64,000 nt of DNA from Nitrobacter sp051535215 (lineage in GTDB: Bacteria; Pseudomonadota; Alphaproteobacteria; Rhizobiales; Xanthobacteraceae). This document shows, piece after piece, positions 51,852 to 60,612 of the stretch (positions within the stretch are counted from its first letter, which is position 1; each line of letters opens with the position of its first letter). The position numbers and the translations under genes are program-made. The notes beneath the pieces were generated by a model. It had not been told where the DNA came from. It did no database searches and saw nothing but the letters and a program-made list of their open reading frames with translations. Location of the stretch: the NCBI RefSeq assembly GCF_051535215.1, contig NZ_JBPPLY010000002.1, positions 1 through 64,000 of the forward strand. Reading direction: 5' to 3'.

Positions 51852-51967
51852 CTTTCGGTGAAATCAGGAGTGGGGCTCCATGATATTGATTTGACGCGTT
51901 TTCTTCACGCGAACGGTATCCATCCTCGGGTCAAGCCTTGAGGACGAGCTTCGCTCGAAAACGCTCT
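51852..51967 (+). repeat. dispersed repeat, family A, copy 5
   Basis: GGTGAAATCAGGAGTGGGGC, TTTGACGCG, TTTTCTTCACGCGAACG, GTATCCATCCTCGGGTCAAG, CTTCGCTCGAAAACGCTCT. It lies just upstream of the 50-residue membrane protein gene. The terminal CTAG is replaced by CTGG. Confidence 0.75.
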
Positions 51968-51987
51968 GGGGGCAGGGGGAGGCGGCG

Positions 51988-52140
51988 ATGGCGGATCGCA
52001 CCGGATTAAAGATCGTGGGCATTATCTTTGCGACCGTGACGCTGGCTGTGACGCTGGCGACCTGGACGGTGGTCAAAGGTTATGCCGACGGCGTGTACTC
52101 ACTTGAGAACGGCACGCCGGCGCGTATAGCGGTTCGCTGA
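51988..52140 (+). CDS. 50-residue single-span membrane protein
   Basis: ATG at 51988 with GGGGGAGG eight bases upstream, open to TGA at 52138-52140. After MADRTGLK comes one hydrophobic span (IVGIIFATVTLAVTLATWTVV), then a short polar tail KGYADGVYSLENG and TPARIAVR. The strong ribosome site and clean topology support it. Function unknown; it may be a membrane microprotein conserved in relatives. Confidence 0.65.
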   Translation: MADRTGLKIVGIIFATVTLAVTLATWTVVKGYADGVYSLENGTPARIAVR

Positions 52141-52162
52141 GCCGGGCGGAAAGGTGAGCGGC

Positions 52163-52420
52163 TTAGCCGCCGCCACCAAGACGCGCCTCGAGCGCCGCAA
52201 TGCGCGTCTTCAGCGCCTCGTTGTCCTCGCGCGCGAGCCGCGCCATCTCCTTGACGGCTTCGAATTCCTCGCGCTTGACGAGATCGAGGTCGCGCATGAT
52301 CTTCTCCGCCTGATTGCGGACCACCGCATCGACCTCGCGCTTGAACCCTTGCGCCGCGCCGGCCGCGTCGTTCATCAGTTTTCCAATCTCGTCGAAAAAC
52401 CGGTTGCTGGTCTGGGTCAT
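52163..52420 (-). CDS. ubiK: ubiquinone biosynthesis accessory factor UbiK family
   Basis: 85 residues: RFFDEIGKLMNDAAGAAQG then helical VVRNQAEKIMRDLDLVKREEF and a C-terminal coiled coil (AREDNEALKTRIAALEARLG). UbiK/BMFP proteins help assemble the ubiquinone biosynthesis complex. The ATG at 52420 has GGAG eight bases upstream; a longer frame lacks support. Convergent with the small membrane protein. Confidence 0.85.
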   Translation of the reverse strand: MTQTSNRFFDEIGKLMNDAAGAAQGFKREVDAVVRNQAEKIMRDLDLVKREEFEAVKEMARLAREDNEALKTRIAALEARLGGGG

Positions 52421-52733
52421 CTCACTGTCTCCGGTCGGCGGCATCGCCACGCGTCGACTCAGAGAATGGCAATCCGGCCCCGGCAGTTCAAGCCCGCTTG
52501 ATGGTCCGCCATGCCGCAAAGCCTTGTCAGTGCCGGATTTCCTTGCAATCGTAAACGCCCGCGATGCGAAGTCCGACCTCAAGATGAATTGCCGATGATC
52601 GACCAGCAGATCGAGAGTTCCGCCCTGGAGGGCCGGTCCGCGCCCGTGCTTCACCGGGACCGCGCCCCGCCATCCCACACATTGTCCAGGCGGCCCGGCC
52701 TCTCCCCACGGGCTGGGAGAGGCTAGAAGTACC
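52421..52733. other. divergent intergenic region between ubiK and lgt
   Basis: 313 bases with no supported gene. Expected to hold both promoters. The lgt-proximal end carries a CTCTCCC-type palindrome (52698-52723). I see no other clear signal. Confidence 0.55.
52698..52723 (+). repeat. family B single palindrome overlapping the lgt ribosome-site region
   Basis: Arms GCCTCTCCC and GGGAGAGGC around loop CACGGGCT. The right arm carries AGAGG, the only purine-rich ribosome-site candidate besides AGAAG, 11 bases before the lgt ATG. Confidence 0.7.
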
Positions 52734-53600
52734 ATGCCGTTTCTCCTCATCACCTATCCCGTCTTCGATCCTGTCGCTATCTCGCTTGGCCCGATCGCGA
52801 TCCGCTGGTATGCGCTGGCCTATATCGGCGGCATCACGCTCGGCTGGCTCTATGCGCGGGCGCTGCTCAAGAGTGAAAAGCTCTGGGGCGGGCCTGCGCC
52901 AGTCTCCGTGCTGCAACTCGACGACTTCATCCTGTGGGTGACGATCGGCATCATTGTCGGTGGCCGCACCGGCTATGTGCTGTTCTACAACCTGGATTTT
53001 TTCATCCGCCATCCGGCCGAGATCTTCGAGATCTGGAAGGGCGGCATGTCGTTCCACGGCGGCTTCATGGGCTGCGTCGTTGCGGTGATCCTGTTTTGCC
53101 GCAAGCACGGCCTGCCGATGCTCTCGCTTGGCGACGTCGCCACCGCGGTCGGGCCGATCGGCCTGTTTCTCGGCCGCATCGCCAACTTTATCAACAGCGA
53201 ATTGTGGGGCCGCCCGGCCGACCCAAATCTGCCCTGGGCGATGGTGTTTCCGAATGGTGGCCCGCTGCCGCGGCATCCGAGCCAGCTCTACGAGGCCACG
53301 CTTGAAGGTATCGTGCTGTTCACGATCCTCGCGCTGATGATCCGGGCCGGCGCGCTGAAGCGGCCGGGACTGGTTCTCGGCAGTTTCATCACGCTCTATG
53401 CGATGGCGCGCATTACCGGCGAATTCTTCCGCGAGCCCGATCCGCAACTCGGATTTCTCTGGGGCGGACTGACCATGGGAATGCTACTGTCGATTCCGAT
53501 GATGATTGCGGGGCTTGCCGTTATGTACGCCGCCTGGTCGCGTGGTCCGCGAGCGTCAGGCACTCAAACGATTTCAAACCCCGACCCTTCCCAAGGCTGA
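52734..53600 (+). CDS. lgt: phosphatidylglycerol--prolipoprotein diacylglyceryl transferase
   Basis: First step of lipoprotein maturation, moving diacylglycerol from phosphatidylglycerol to the lipobox Cys. IRWYALAYIGGITLGW, GGRTGYVLFYN, MSFHGGFMG, and the signature GRIANFINSELWGRP are present, with seven or so membrane spans in 288 residues. Leads an lgt-midA-pgeF operon. Confidence 0.96.
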   Translation: MPFLLITYPVFDPVAISLGPIAIRWYALAYIGGITLGWLYARALLKSEKLWGGPAPVSVLQLDDFILWVTIGIIVGGRTGYVLFYNLDFFIRHPAEIFEIWKGGMSFHGGFMGCVVAVILFCRKHGLPMLSLGDVATAVGPIGLFLGRIANFINSELWGRPADPNLPWAMVFPNGGPLPRHPSQLYEATLEGIVLFTILALMIRAGALKRPGLVLGSFITLYAMARITGEFFREPDPQLGFLWGGLTMGMLLSIPMMIAGLAVMYAAWSRGPRASGTQTISNPDPSQG

Positions 53601-53625
53601 TCCCAAGCTGTTTTCAAGGCTGATC

Positions 53626-54753
53626 GTGACTGAAATTTCTCCGCTGCTGGCCGAGATCAAGAAGCTGATCAAGACATCCGGCCCGCTGCCGGTCTGGCGC
53701 TATATGCAGATCTGCCTGACCCATCCCGAACACGGCTACTACATTTCGCGCGACCCGCTCGGACGCGAGGGCGACTTCATCACCTCGCCCGAGGTCAGCC
53801 AGATGTTCGGGGAACTGATCGGATTGTGGGCCGCGTCGGTGTGGCGCTCGATGGGCTCGCCGGCCATGCTGCGGCTGATCGAACTCGGGCCCGGCCGCGG
53901 TACCCTGATGGCGGATGCGCTGCGCGCGCTGCGCGTGCTGCCGCCGATGTACGACGCACTCCGTGTCCATCTGGTCGAGATCAATCCGGTACTGCGGGAG
54001 AAGCAGAAGGCGACGCTGTCCGGCGCGCGGGATGTCGAGTGGCACGCGAGTCTGGATGAAGTCCCCAAGGGACCGGCGATCATTCTCGCCAATGAGTATT
54101 TCGACGTGCTTCCTGTCCATCAGATGGTCAGGCATGGCGACGGCTGGCACGAGCGCGTGGTCGACGTCGACGGCAGCGGCCAACTCGTGTTCGACGCCGC
54201 GGCCGCGCCGACGCCGCGGTTTGACGCGCTGCTGCCGCCGCTGGTGCGCGCGGCGCCGGTCGGGGCTATTTTCGAATGGCGGCCGGATGCCGAGATCATG
54301 TCCATCGCAACCCGCCTCCGCGATCAGGGGGGCGCCGCGCTGATCATCGACTATGGCCATGTGCGCAGCGACGCCGGCGATACCTTTCAGGCCATCGCAG
54401 GACACAGCTTCGTCGACCCGCTGAAATATCCCGGTCAGGCCGACATCACCGCCCATGTCGATTTCCAGGCACTTGCCTGCGCCGCCGAGGATGTCGGCGC
54501 CCGTGTGCACGGACCGGTGACGCAAGGAGCATTCCTGCAACGGCTCGGCATCGAAGCCCGCGCCGTCAGCCTGATGGCGAAGTCCAGCCCTGAAGTATCG
54601 GAGAATGTCGCAACCGCGCTGAAACGCCTGACCGAAGGCGGCCGCGGCGGCATGGGATCGATGTTCAAGGCGATCGGCATTTCCGATTCCCGTCTCACCG
54701 AACTGGCGGGGTTGAGCGATCAGGAGCGCCGCGGCGGGATCAGGGCGCCATGA
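53626..54753 (+). CDS. SAM-dependent methyltransferase, MidA/NDUFAF7 family
   Basis: 375 residues from a GTG. The family pattern includes HGYYISRDPLGREGDFITSPEVSQMFGELIG (in parts GDFITSPEVSQMFGE), motif I IELGPGRGTLMADAL, and LANEYFDVLPVHQ. The mitochondrial homologue methylates an arginine of complex I; the bacterial target is unproven. It lies 25 bases after lgt, and its stop overlaps pgeF (ATGA). Confidence 0.87.
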   Translation: MTEISPLLAEIKKLIKTSGPLPVWRYMQICLTHPEHGYYISRDPLGREGDFITSPEVSQMFGELIGLWAASVWRSMGSPAMLRLIELGPGRGTLMADALRALRVLPPMYDALRVHLVEINPVLREKQKATLSGARDVEWHASLDEVPKGPAIILANEYFDVLPVHQMVRHGDGWHERVVDVDGSGQLVFDAAAAPTPRFDALLPPLVRAAPVGAIFEWRPDAEIMSIATRLRDQGGAALIIDYGHVRSDAGDTFQAIAGHSFVDPLKYPGQADITAHVDFQALACAAEDVGARVHGPVTQGAFLQRLGIEARAVSLMAKSSPEVSENVATALKRLTEGGRGGMGSMFKAIGISDSRLTELAGLSDQERRGGIRAP

Positions 54754-55520
54754 CCCTCGCATCCTCGCCGCTCTCCGCCGTTTCCGGCTTGCGACACGCC
54801 TTTTTCACCCGCGAGGGTGGCGTCTCCCAAGGCATCTACGCGAGTCTGAATGCCGGCATCGGCTCGCAGGATGATCCGGCACATGTCGCCGAGAACCGGC
54901 GGCGCATGGCGGAAGCCATGGGCGTCGCGCCGGCGAATTTTCTCTCTCTTTACCAGGTCCACTCGCCCGACGCCGTGATCGCCGATGACCCCTGGGACGC
55001 GGCGTCGCGTCCGCGCGCCGATGCCATCGTCACGAGAACGCCGGGACTTGCGATCGGGGTCACCGCGGCCGACTGCGGTCCGGTCCTGTTCGCCGATCCG
55101 CGAGCCCGTGTCATCGGCGCCGCACATGCCGGCTGGAAGGGGGCGCTCACCGGTGTTCTGGAAAAGACCGTCGATGCGATGGAGACGCTGGGCAGCCGAC
55201 GCTCCGACATCTCCGTCGCCATCGGTCCCCTGATCCGGCAACGGAGCTATGAAGTCGGCGCTGAATTCGTCGCGCGATTTATGGAGACGGATCGGGCGTA
55301 TACCGCGTTCTTCATTCCGTCGGAGCGCGACGGCCATGCGATGTTCGATCTCGGTGGTTTCATCCGGATGCGGCTGGAGCACGCCGGCGTCGAGACGATC
55401 GACGATACCGGCATCGATACCTATTCGGACGAGCGATTCTTCAGCTATCGCCGCTCGGTGCATCGCAGGGAGCCGGATTTCGGCCGCCACGTCCATGCCA
55501 TCGTGCTCGAAGCCGAATGA
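54750..55520 (+). CDS. pgeF: peptidoglycan editing factor PgeF (YfiH/LACC1 family)
   Basis: Multicopper-oxidase-like fold family recently linked to removing L-Ser from mis-made peptidoglycan precursors. Metal-site segments YQVHSPDAVI, VTAADCGPVLFADP and GAAHAGWKGALTG carry the expected His-Cys-His. 256 residues. Translation coupled to the MidA-like gene. Confidence 0.92.
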   Translation: MTLASSPLSAVSGLRHAFFTREGGVSQGIYASLNAGIGSQDDPAHVAENRRRMAEAMGVAPANFLSLYQVHSPDAVIADDPWDAASRPRADAIVTRTPGLAIGVTAADCGPVLFADPRARVIGAAHAGWKGALTGVLEKTVDAMETLGSRRSDISVAIGPLIRQRSYEVGAEFVARFMETDRAYTAFFIPSERDGHAMFDLGGFIRMRLEHAGVETIDDTGIDTYSDERFFSYRRSVHRREPDFGRHVHAIVLEAE

Positions 55521-55656
55521 TTGAGCGAACCGGGCGCAGCCGAACGAAATCAGAACGTCGTTGCTGGCAAGCGGATTCTTTGCGCTGCCCGGACGCTCTG
55601 CCCTAGACGTTAACGCGTTTTAACGATATCGCTCGACGAAACGGGGACGTCAGCGA

Positions 55657-56241
55657 ATGCCTTTCAAGAGCTTCCGCGCCGTTGCGCTTCTGGCGGCGCT
55701 TTGCGCGCTGGCAGGATGCGCGGCTGGCGGCAACGGTAGCGAATCCTTCGCACAGGCCGGCAGCGGCGCGACCGTTGCTTTCGATTCCGTCGACGGTCCG
55801 CCGCCGCAGGTGTTCGACCGCCTCGTCAACATCCTCAATTCGGAATCCCAGCTTCGCAATCTCTCCGTCGTGTCGCGCGAGGCAACTGCAGCCTATCGCG
55901 TGCGGAGCTATCTCGCGGCCGAGGTCAGCCGCGGCCGCACCACCATCGCCTGGGTCTTCGATGTTTACGATCGCAATCAGAACCGCGCGCTACGCCTGAG
56001 CGGCGAGGAACCTGGTGGCAAGGCCGGGCGCGACGCGTGGGCTGCCGCCGATGACCTCACCCTGCGCAAGATCGCGCAGGCCGGGCTGAGCGGATTGAGC
56101 AGCATGGCGAATGGCGCCGCTCCGCCGCCCGTCGCTGAGCCGGCTCCATCGCAGCCTCAAGAGCCGGCGATTGCCAGCGCCGAGGATTCGGCGGGGACGG
56201 ACGGCGGACAGGCGGGAGCGCTTGGGTTCGCCGCGCAATAA
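55657..56241 (+). CDS. lipoprotein of unknown function
   Basis: 194 residues with a signal and lipobox (ALLAALCALAGCAAGG). The mature part contains GPPPQVFDRLVNILNSESQLRNL and a YRVRSYLAAEV stretch, then a Pro/Ala-rich tail. It is conserved between pgeF and prs in related bacteria as far as I recall. LspA and Lgt in this window would process it. Confidence 0.8.
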   Translation: MPFKSFRAVALLAALCALAGCAAGGNGSESFAQAGSGATVAFDSVDGPPPQVFDRLVNILNSESQLRNLSVVSREATAAYRVRSYLAAEVSRGRTTIAWVFDVYDRNQNRALRLSGEEPGGKAGRDAWAAADDLTLRKIAQAGLSGLSSMANGAAPPPVAEPAPSQPQEPAIASAEDSAGTDGGQAGALGFAAQ

Positions 56242-56386
56242 GGCCATCATTTTACGCCGGAATCCGCGATCCCCGTATTGCCAGGGTTGGCTACTCCTTG
56301 ATACACCGCCTCCGTCGGGGTCGCAGAGGGTCTCTGGAGTCGGGATGTTGAACGTTGTACCCACCACATCGCGGGGAGAAGCGTCG

Positions 56387-57340
56387 ATGTCCGCCAAAAA
56401 CGGCGCCGTCAAGCTGGTTGCAGGCAATGCCAACCCGGCGCTGGCGCGGGAAATCGCCAAATGGCTGGGGCTTGAACTCACCAAAGCCAGCGTGCGGCGC
56501 TTCGCCGATAACGAGATCTTCGTGGAAGTTCTCGAAAACGTGCGCGGCTCGGACGTCTACGTGATCCAGTCGACGTCGTATCCGACCAACGATCACCTGA
56601 TGGAGCTTCTGATCATCACCGACGCGCTGCGCCGCGCATCGGCACGACGGATCACGGCGGTCATTCCCTACTTCGGCTACGCGCGGCAGGACCGCAAGGT
56701 CGGTTCGCGCTCGCCGATCTCGGCCAAGCTGGTGGCGAACCTGATCACGCGCGCCGGAACCGATCGCGTGCTGACGCTCGATCTGCATGCGGGACAGATT
56801 CAGGGCTTCTTCGATATCCCGACCGACAATCTCTACGCCTCACCGGTGATGGTCCGCGATATCAAGGAGCGGTTCGACCTCGGCAACCTGATGGTGGTGT
56901 CGCCGGACGTCGGCGGCGTGGTGCGCGCGCGCGGCCTTGCCAAACGCATCAACGCTCCGCTGGCGATCATCGACAAACGCCGCGAGCGCGCCGGCGAATC
57001 CGAGGTCATGAACGTGATCGGTGACGTCGCCGGTTCGACCTGCATCCTGATCGACGACATCGTCGATTCCGGCGGCACGCTGGTCAATGCCGCCGACGCG
57101 CTGATCGCCAAGGGCGCGAAGGACGTCTATGCCTACATCACTCACGGTGTGCTGTCCGGCGGCGCCGCGGCACGCATCGCCGGCTCGAAATTGAAAGAGC
57201 TGGTCATTACCGACTCGATCCAGCCGACCGATGCCGTCAACAAGACCGCCAACATCCGCCTGCTGTCGATCGCCGGATTGATCGGCGAAGCGATCAACCG
57301 CACCGCCGCCGAACAGTCAGTGTCGAGCCTGTTCGACTGA
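56387..57340 (+). CDS. prs: ribose-phosphate pyrophosphokinase
   Basis: Makes PRPP from ribose-5-phosphate and ATP. Class I motifs: RFADNEIFVEV, YFGYARQDRKVGSRSPIS, LTLDLHAGQIQGFFD and the PRPP loop ILIDDIVDSGGTL. 317 residues. The ATG at 56387 has GGGGAG nine bases upstream; an ATG 14 codons earlier is possible. It is not followed by rplY as is common; that gene lies about 9 kb upstream. Confidence 0.96.
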   Translation: MSAKNGAVKLVAGNANPALAREIAKWLGLELTKASVRRFADNEIFVEVLENVRGSDVYVIQSTSYPTNDHLMELLIITDALRRASARRITAVIPYFGYARQDRKVGSRSPISAKLVANLITRAGTDRVLTLDLHAGQIQGFFDIPTDNLYASPVMVRDIKERFDLGNLMVVSPDVGGVVRARGLAKRINAPLAIIDKRRERAGESEVMNVIGDVAGSTCILIDDIVDSGGTLVNAADALIAKGAKDVYAYITHGVLSGGAAARIAGSKLKELVITDSIQPTDAVNKTANIRLLSIAGLIGEAINRTAAEQSVSSLFD

Positions 57341-57531
57341 GTCTTGTCCTCGTGAAAGCGGCAGAGACGCGGCGGGTCTATCTCCGAAGTGCGCGTCGTG
57401 GCTCGCCGCACCATAGCGTTTCGGGCGAAGCATGTCTTCGGGCTCGACCCGGGGAGGGATACCACGTGAAGAAGTGCGTCGACGCGAAACCGCAGAGCTT
57501 CGCTGCTGATACCAACAGAAGCAAAAATTCT

Positions 57532-58119
57532 CTAGGATGGCTCCTCGCGGAATGACTGCAGCATGGCTTCGGCAATTTCCTTTTCCGGGAGCGGGCGGAA
57601 GAACGACATGTCTCCTGCTGTCGCAATCTCGCGAGCGATCTCCCTCACGCAATGGTAATTGGGGCGTGAGGAGAAGTCGTGCATGCCGATGATCGCAGTC
57701 GGACTGCAATGCAGCACGATCTGCGCGAAGCATGCGACCCTGAAGCGGCCGTCGACGAAATAGAGATCGGCCGTCGTGCTATGCGGCATTTTCCAGATCG
57801 CAGAGTGGTAGTCCGGCCAGCGCGATTTCATGGAGGGATCGGTCGGAAAGCCCCATTCTCCGGTCGGACCGATGTCGATAAATACCAGCTCGGGCCGGGT
57901 TCGACTCGAAGCGCACGCGGTTCTGACCCGATCGAGCCAGTCGCGCGACGAGTCGACGGAAAGTATCGAGCTCTCGACATGCTTCGACGCGACGACGGTG
58001 CTTCCGCCGGCTCCGAATTCGACATAGCTGCGGCTGTTTCTGACGAACGACAGGAACAAAGCCGCTTCCTCTGCTGACATCCTCGGCAACAATGATCGCT
58101 TCCTTTCGACTGCGGTCAT
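57532..58119 (-). CDS. unknown Rossmann-like (methyltransferase-like) protein in a polysaccharide operon
   Basis: 195 residues. YVEFGAGGSTVVAS resembles motif I of class I methyltransferases and ILSVDSSRDWLDRV the acidic loop; LYFVDGRFRVACFAQIVLHC and GMHDFSSRPNYHCVREI are other strong blocks. No methyl acceptor can be named. It starts 27 bases after ugd on the same strand, so it is the last gene of rmlA-rmlB-ugd. Similar proteins occur in glycan clusters to my knowledge. Confidence 0.7.
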   Translation of the reverse strand: MTAVERKRSLLPRMSAEEAALFLSFVRNSRSYVEFGAGGSTVVASKHVESSILSVDSSRDWLDRVRTACASSRTRPELVFIDIGPTGEWGFPTDPSMKSRWPDYHSAIWKMPHSTTADLYFVDGRFRVACFAQIVLHCSPTAIIGMHDFSSRPNYHCVREIAREIATAGDMSFFRPLPEKEIAEAMLQSFREEPS

Positions 58120-58146
58120 GCAGATGACCAGCGCTTGCCGCTCGAG

Positions 58147-59448
58147 CTATTGTCGTCCGATGCTCTCATACTTGAAGCCGGCCGATCGCACGTCCTCAGG
58201 CCGATAGATATTACGCAAATCCACGATCACCGGCGTCGCCATGTCTGTCTTGATCCTCTCAAGGTCAAGCGCGCGAAACTGCCGCCATTCCGTCACGATC
58301 ACAAGCGCATCGGCGCCACGGGCGCAGGAATAGGGATCGTCGCAATATTCGATTCCGGAAAGTTCCTTCTTCGCCTGCTCCATGCCGACGGGATCGTGAG
58401 CTCTGACCTTGGCCCCGAAATCAAGCAGGCCGGCAATCAGCGCAATCGACGGAGCTTCACGCATGTCGTCGGTATCGGGCTTGAAGGTCAGGCCCAGCAC
58501 GGCGATGGTCTTGCCGCGAATGTCATTATCGAGCGCGCCCGCGACCTTTCGCGACATCGTGCGCTTGCGTGTCTCGTTGACAGTCAGCGTCGCCTCGACG
58601 ACGCGAAGCTGCACGCCGTAATCGAGCGCGGTCTTCGACAGCGCACGGGTGTCCTTCGGAAAACAGGAGCCGCCATAGCCGGGGCCGGCATGCAGGAATT
58701 TGGCGCCGATGCGATTGTCGAGTCCGATGCCCCGCGCGACGTCCTGCACATTGGCGCCGACCCGTTCCGCAAGGTCGGCGATTTCATTGATGAAGGTGAT
58801 CTTGGTCGCGAGGAAGGCATTGGCGGCATATTTGATCAGTTCGGCGGTGCGACGGCTGGTGTAAAGTATGGGCGCCTGATTGAGATAAAGGGGGCGGTAG
58901 ATCTGGCCCATCACTTTCCTGGCCCGCTCATCTTCGGTGCCGACCACGATGCGGTCTGGATGTTGGAAGTCGCGGATCGCTGCGCCCTCGCGCAGAAATT
59001 CGGGGTTCGCGACGACTGCGAAGTCGACCGCCGGATTGGTTTCCCGGATGATGCGCTCCACCTCGTCGCCGGTCCCGACCGGAACGGTCGATTTGGTGAC
59101 GACTACGGTGAAGCCTTCCAGGCGTGCGGCCACTTCGCGCGCTGCGGCACGCACATAGCTCAGATCTGCATGTCCGTCGCCGCGCCGGGACGGCGTGCCG
59201 ACCGCTATGAATACGGCGTCCGCATCGCCGATGCTGGAGAGGTTGGTCCCGAACATCAGCCGACCCGAATTGATGCCGGACTCGATCAGCTTGTCGAGGT
59301 CGGGCTCGAAGATCGGAATCCTGCACTGGTTCAGCGCCGCGATCCTGTCGGCGTCCTTGTCGACGCAAGTGACGTCGTGACCGAAATCGGCGAAGCAGGC
59401 CCCGGACACCAGGCCGACATAGCCGGCCCCGATCATCACAATACGCAT
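58147..59448 (-). CDS. ugd: UDP-glucose 6-dehydrogenase
   Basis: Oxidises UDP-glucose to UDP-glucuronate with two NAD. N-terminal GAGYVGLVSGACFADFGH, catalytic C262 in GGSCFPKDTRAL, and LGLTFKPDTDDMREAPS. 433 residues. Lies 71 bases after rmlB. It supplies glucuronate (or derived sugars) for a surface glycan together with dTDP-rhamnose. Confidence 0.95.
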   Translation of the reverse strand: MRIVMIGAGYVGLVSGACFADFGHDVTCVDKDADRIAALNQCRIPIFEPDLDKLIESGINSGRLMFGTNLSSIGDADAVFIAVGTPSRRGDGHADLSYVRAAAREVAARLEGFTVVVTKSTVPVGTGDEVERIIRETNPAVDFAVVANPEFLREGAAIRDFQHPDRIVVGTEDERARKVMGQIYRPLYLNQAPILYTSRRTAELIKYAANAFLATKITFINEIADLAERVGANVQDVARGIGLDNRIGAKFLHAGPGYGGSCFPKDTRALSKTALDYGVQLRVVEATLTVNETRKRTMSRKVAGALDNDIRGKTIAVLGLTFKPDTDDMREAPSIALIAGLLDFGAKVRAHDPVGMEQAKKELSGIEYCDDPYSCARGADALVIVTEWRQFRALDLERIKTDMATPVIVDLRNIYRPEDVRSAGFKYESIGRQ

Positions 59449-59519
59449 GGCGGTACGGACCCAGGTTCCCGGTCGCAAGATAGAAAAGTCATGCTGTTCC
59501 CTGACGAGCCGTGATCGCG

Positions 59520-60587
59520 TTATCCGCTGAGCCCGACGCGTTTTGCTGCATAGCCTCGCGCCAGGATCGCCCGCCACCACGGTTGCTCGTTGACATACCA
59601 GCGGACCGTCTTTTCGATGCCGCTTTCGAAATTCTCTTCTGCCCGCCAGCCGAGTTCACGCTCGAGCTTTGATGCGTCGATGGCATAGCGGCGATCATGG
59701 CCAGGGCGATCGGCGACGAAGGTGATCAGGTCGCCGTGCCTGCGCGTAACCTCCGGCGCCATCTCATCAAGCAGGTCGCAGATGCTTTCGACCACGTACA
59801 GGTTGGTGCGCTCGTTACGCCCGCCGACGTTGTAGGTTTCGCCTACGGCGCCATGCTCGAGCACCAGCGCCAGCGCCTTCGCGTGATCCTCGACATAGAG
59901 CCAGTCGCGGACATTCCTGCCGTCGCCATAGACAGGCAGCGGCTCGCCGGCGAGGCCCTTGATGATCATGTGAGGGATCAGCTTTTCCGGAAAGTGATAG
60001 GGCCCGTAATTGTTCGAGCAATTGGTCACGAGCGTCGGCAAGTCGTAGGTTTCACGCCAGGCGCGGACAAGGTGGTCGGACGAGGCCTTGCTTGCCGAAT
60101 AGGGCGAGTTTGGCGCGTACGCCGTAGCCTCCGTGAAGAAGCCCTCATCGCCGAGCGAACCGAAAACCTCGTCGGTGGAGACATGAAGAAAGCGGAATTT
60201 CTCGCGCTTTTCAGGCGAGAGCGAGCGCCAGTAACGTAACGTTTCCTGCAGGAGCGTGAACGTGCCGATGATGTTGGTCTGCATGAATTCGCCGGGGCCG
60301 TCGATCGAGCGGTCGACATGGCTCTCCGCGGCAAGGTTCATTACCGCGTCGGGGCGGTATTTCTCGAAAAGATGGCGCAGGCCCGCGCCGTCGCAAATGC
60401 ACTGCTTCTCGAAGGCGTAGTTCAGGTTCTCGTTGGCGCCGGGCAGGGAGTCGAGGTTCGCGGCATAGGTGCACTTGTCGATGTTGACCACGCGAGCGTG
60501 GGTCGTTTGCAGAAGATGACGAACCACAGCCGACCCGATGAATCCCGCGCCGCCGGTGACGAAAATGGTCGAAGCCTTGAAGCGCAT
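59520..60587 (-). CDS. rfbB: dTDP-glucose 4,6-dehydratase
   Basis: Second step of dTDP-L-rhamnose synthesis. Extended SDR: VTGGAGFIGSAVVRHL, STDEVFGSLG, the YxxxK site YSASKAS, NCSNNYGPYHFPEKLIP. 355 residues; GGAGG lies nine bases before the ATG at 60587. Directly follows rfbA by 25 bases. Confidence 0.96.
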   Translation of the reverse strand: MRFKASTIFVTGGAGFIGSAVVRHLLQTTHARVVNIDKCTYAANLDSLPGANENLNYAFEKQCICDGAGLRHLFEKYRPDAVMNLAAESHVDRSIDGPGEFMQTNIIGTFTLLQETLRYWRSLSPEKREKFRFLHVSTDEVFGSLGDEGFFTEATAYAPNSPYSASKASSDHLVRAWRETYDLPTLVTNCSNNYGPYHFPEKLIPHMIIKGLAGEPLPVYGDGRNVRDWLYVEDHAKALALVLEHGAVGETYNVGGRNERTNLYVVESICDLLDEMAPEVTRRHGDLITFVADRPGHDRRYAIDASKLERELGWRAEENFESGIEKTVRWYVNEQPWWRAILARGYAAKRVGLSG

Positions 60588-60612
60588 CGTCGATCGCCTC
60601 CGTGAACTGGAA

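Noticed and set aside
55611..55626. TTAA pair before the lipoprotein gene as a CtrA site
   Set aside because: The spacer is six bases; it may be a chance palindrome.
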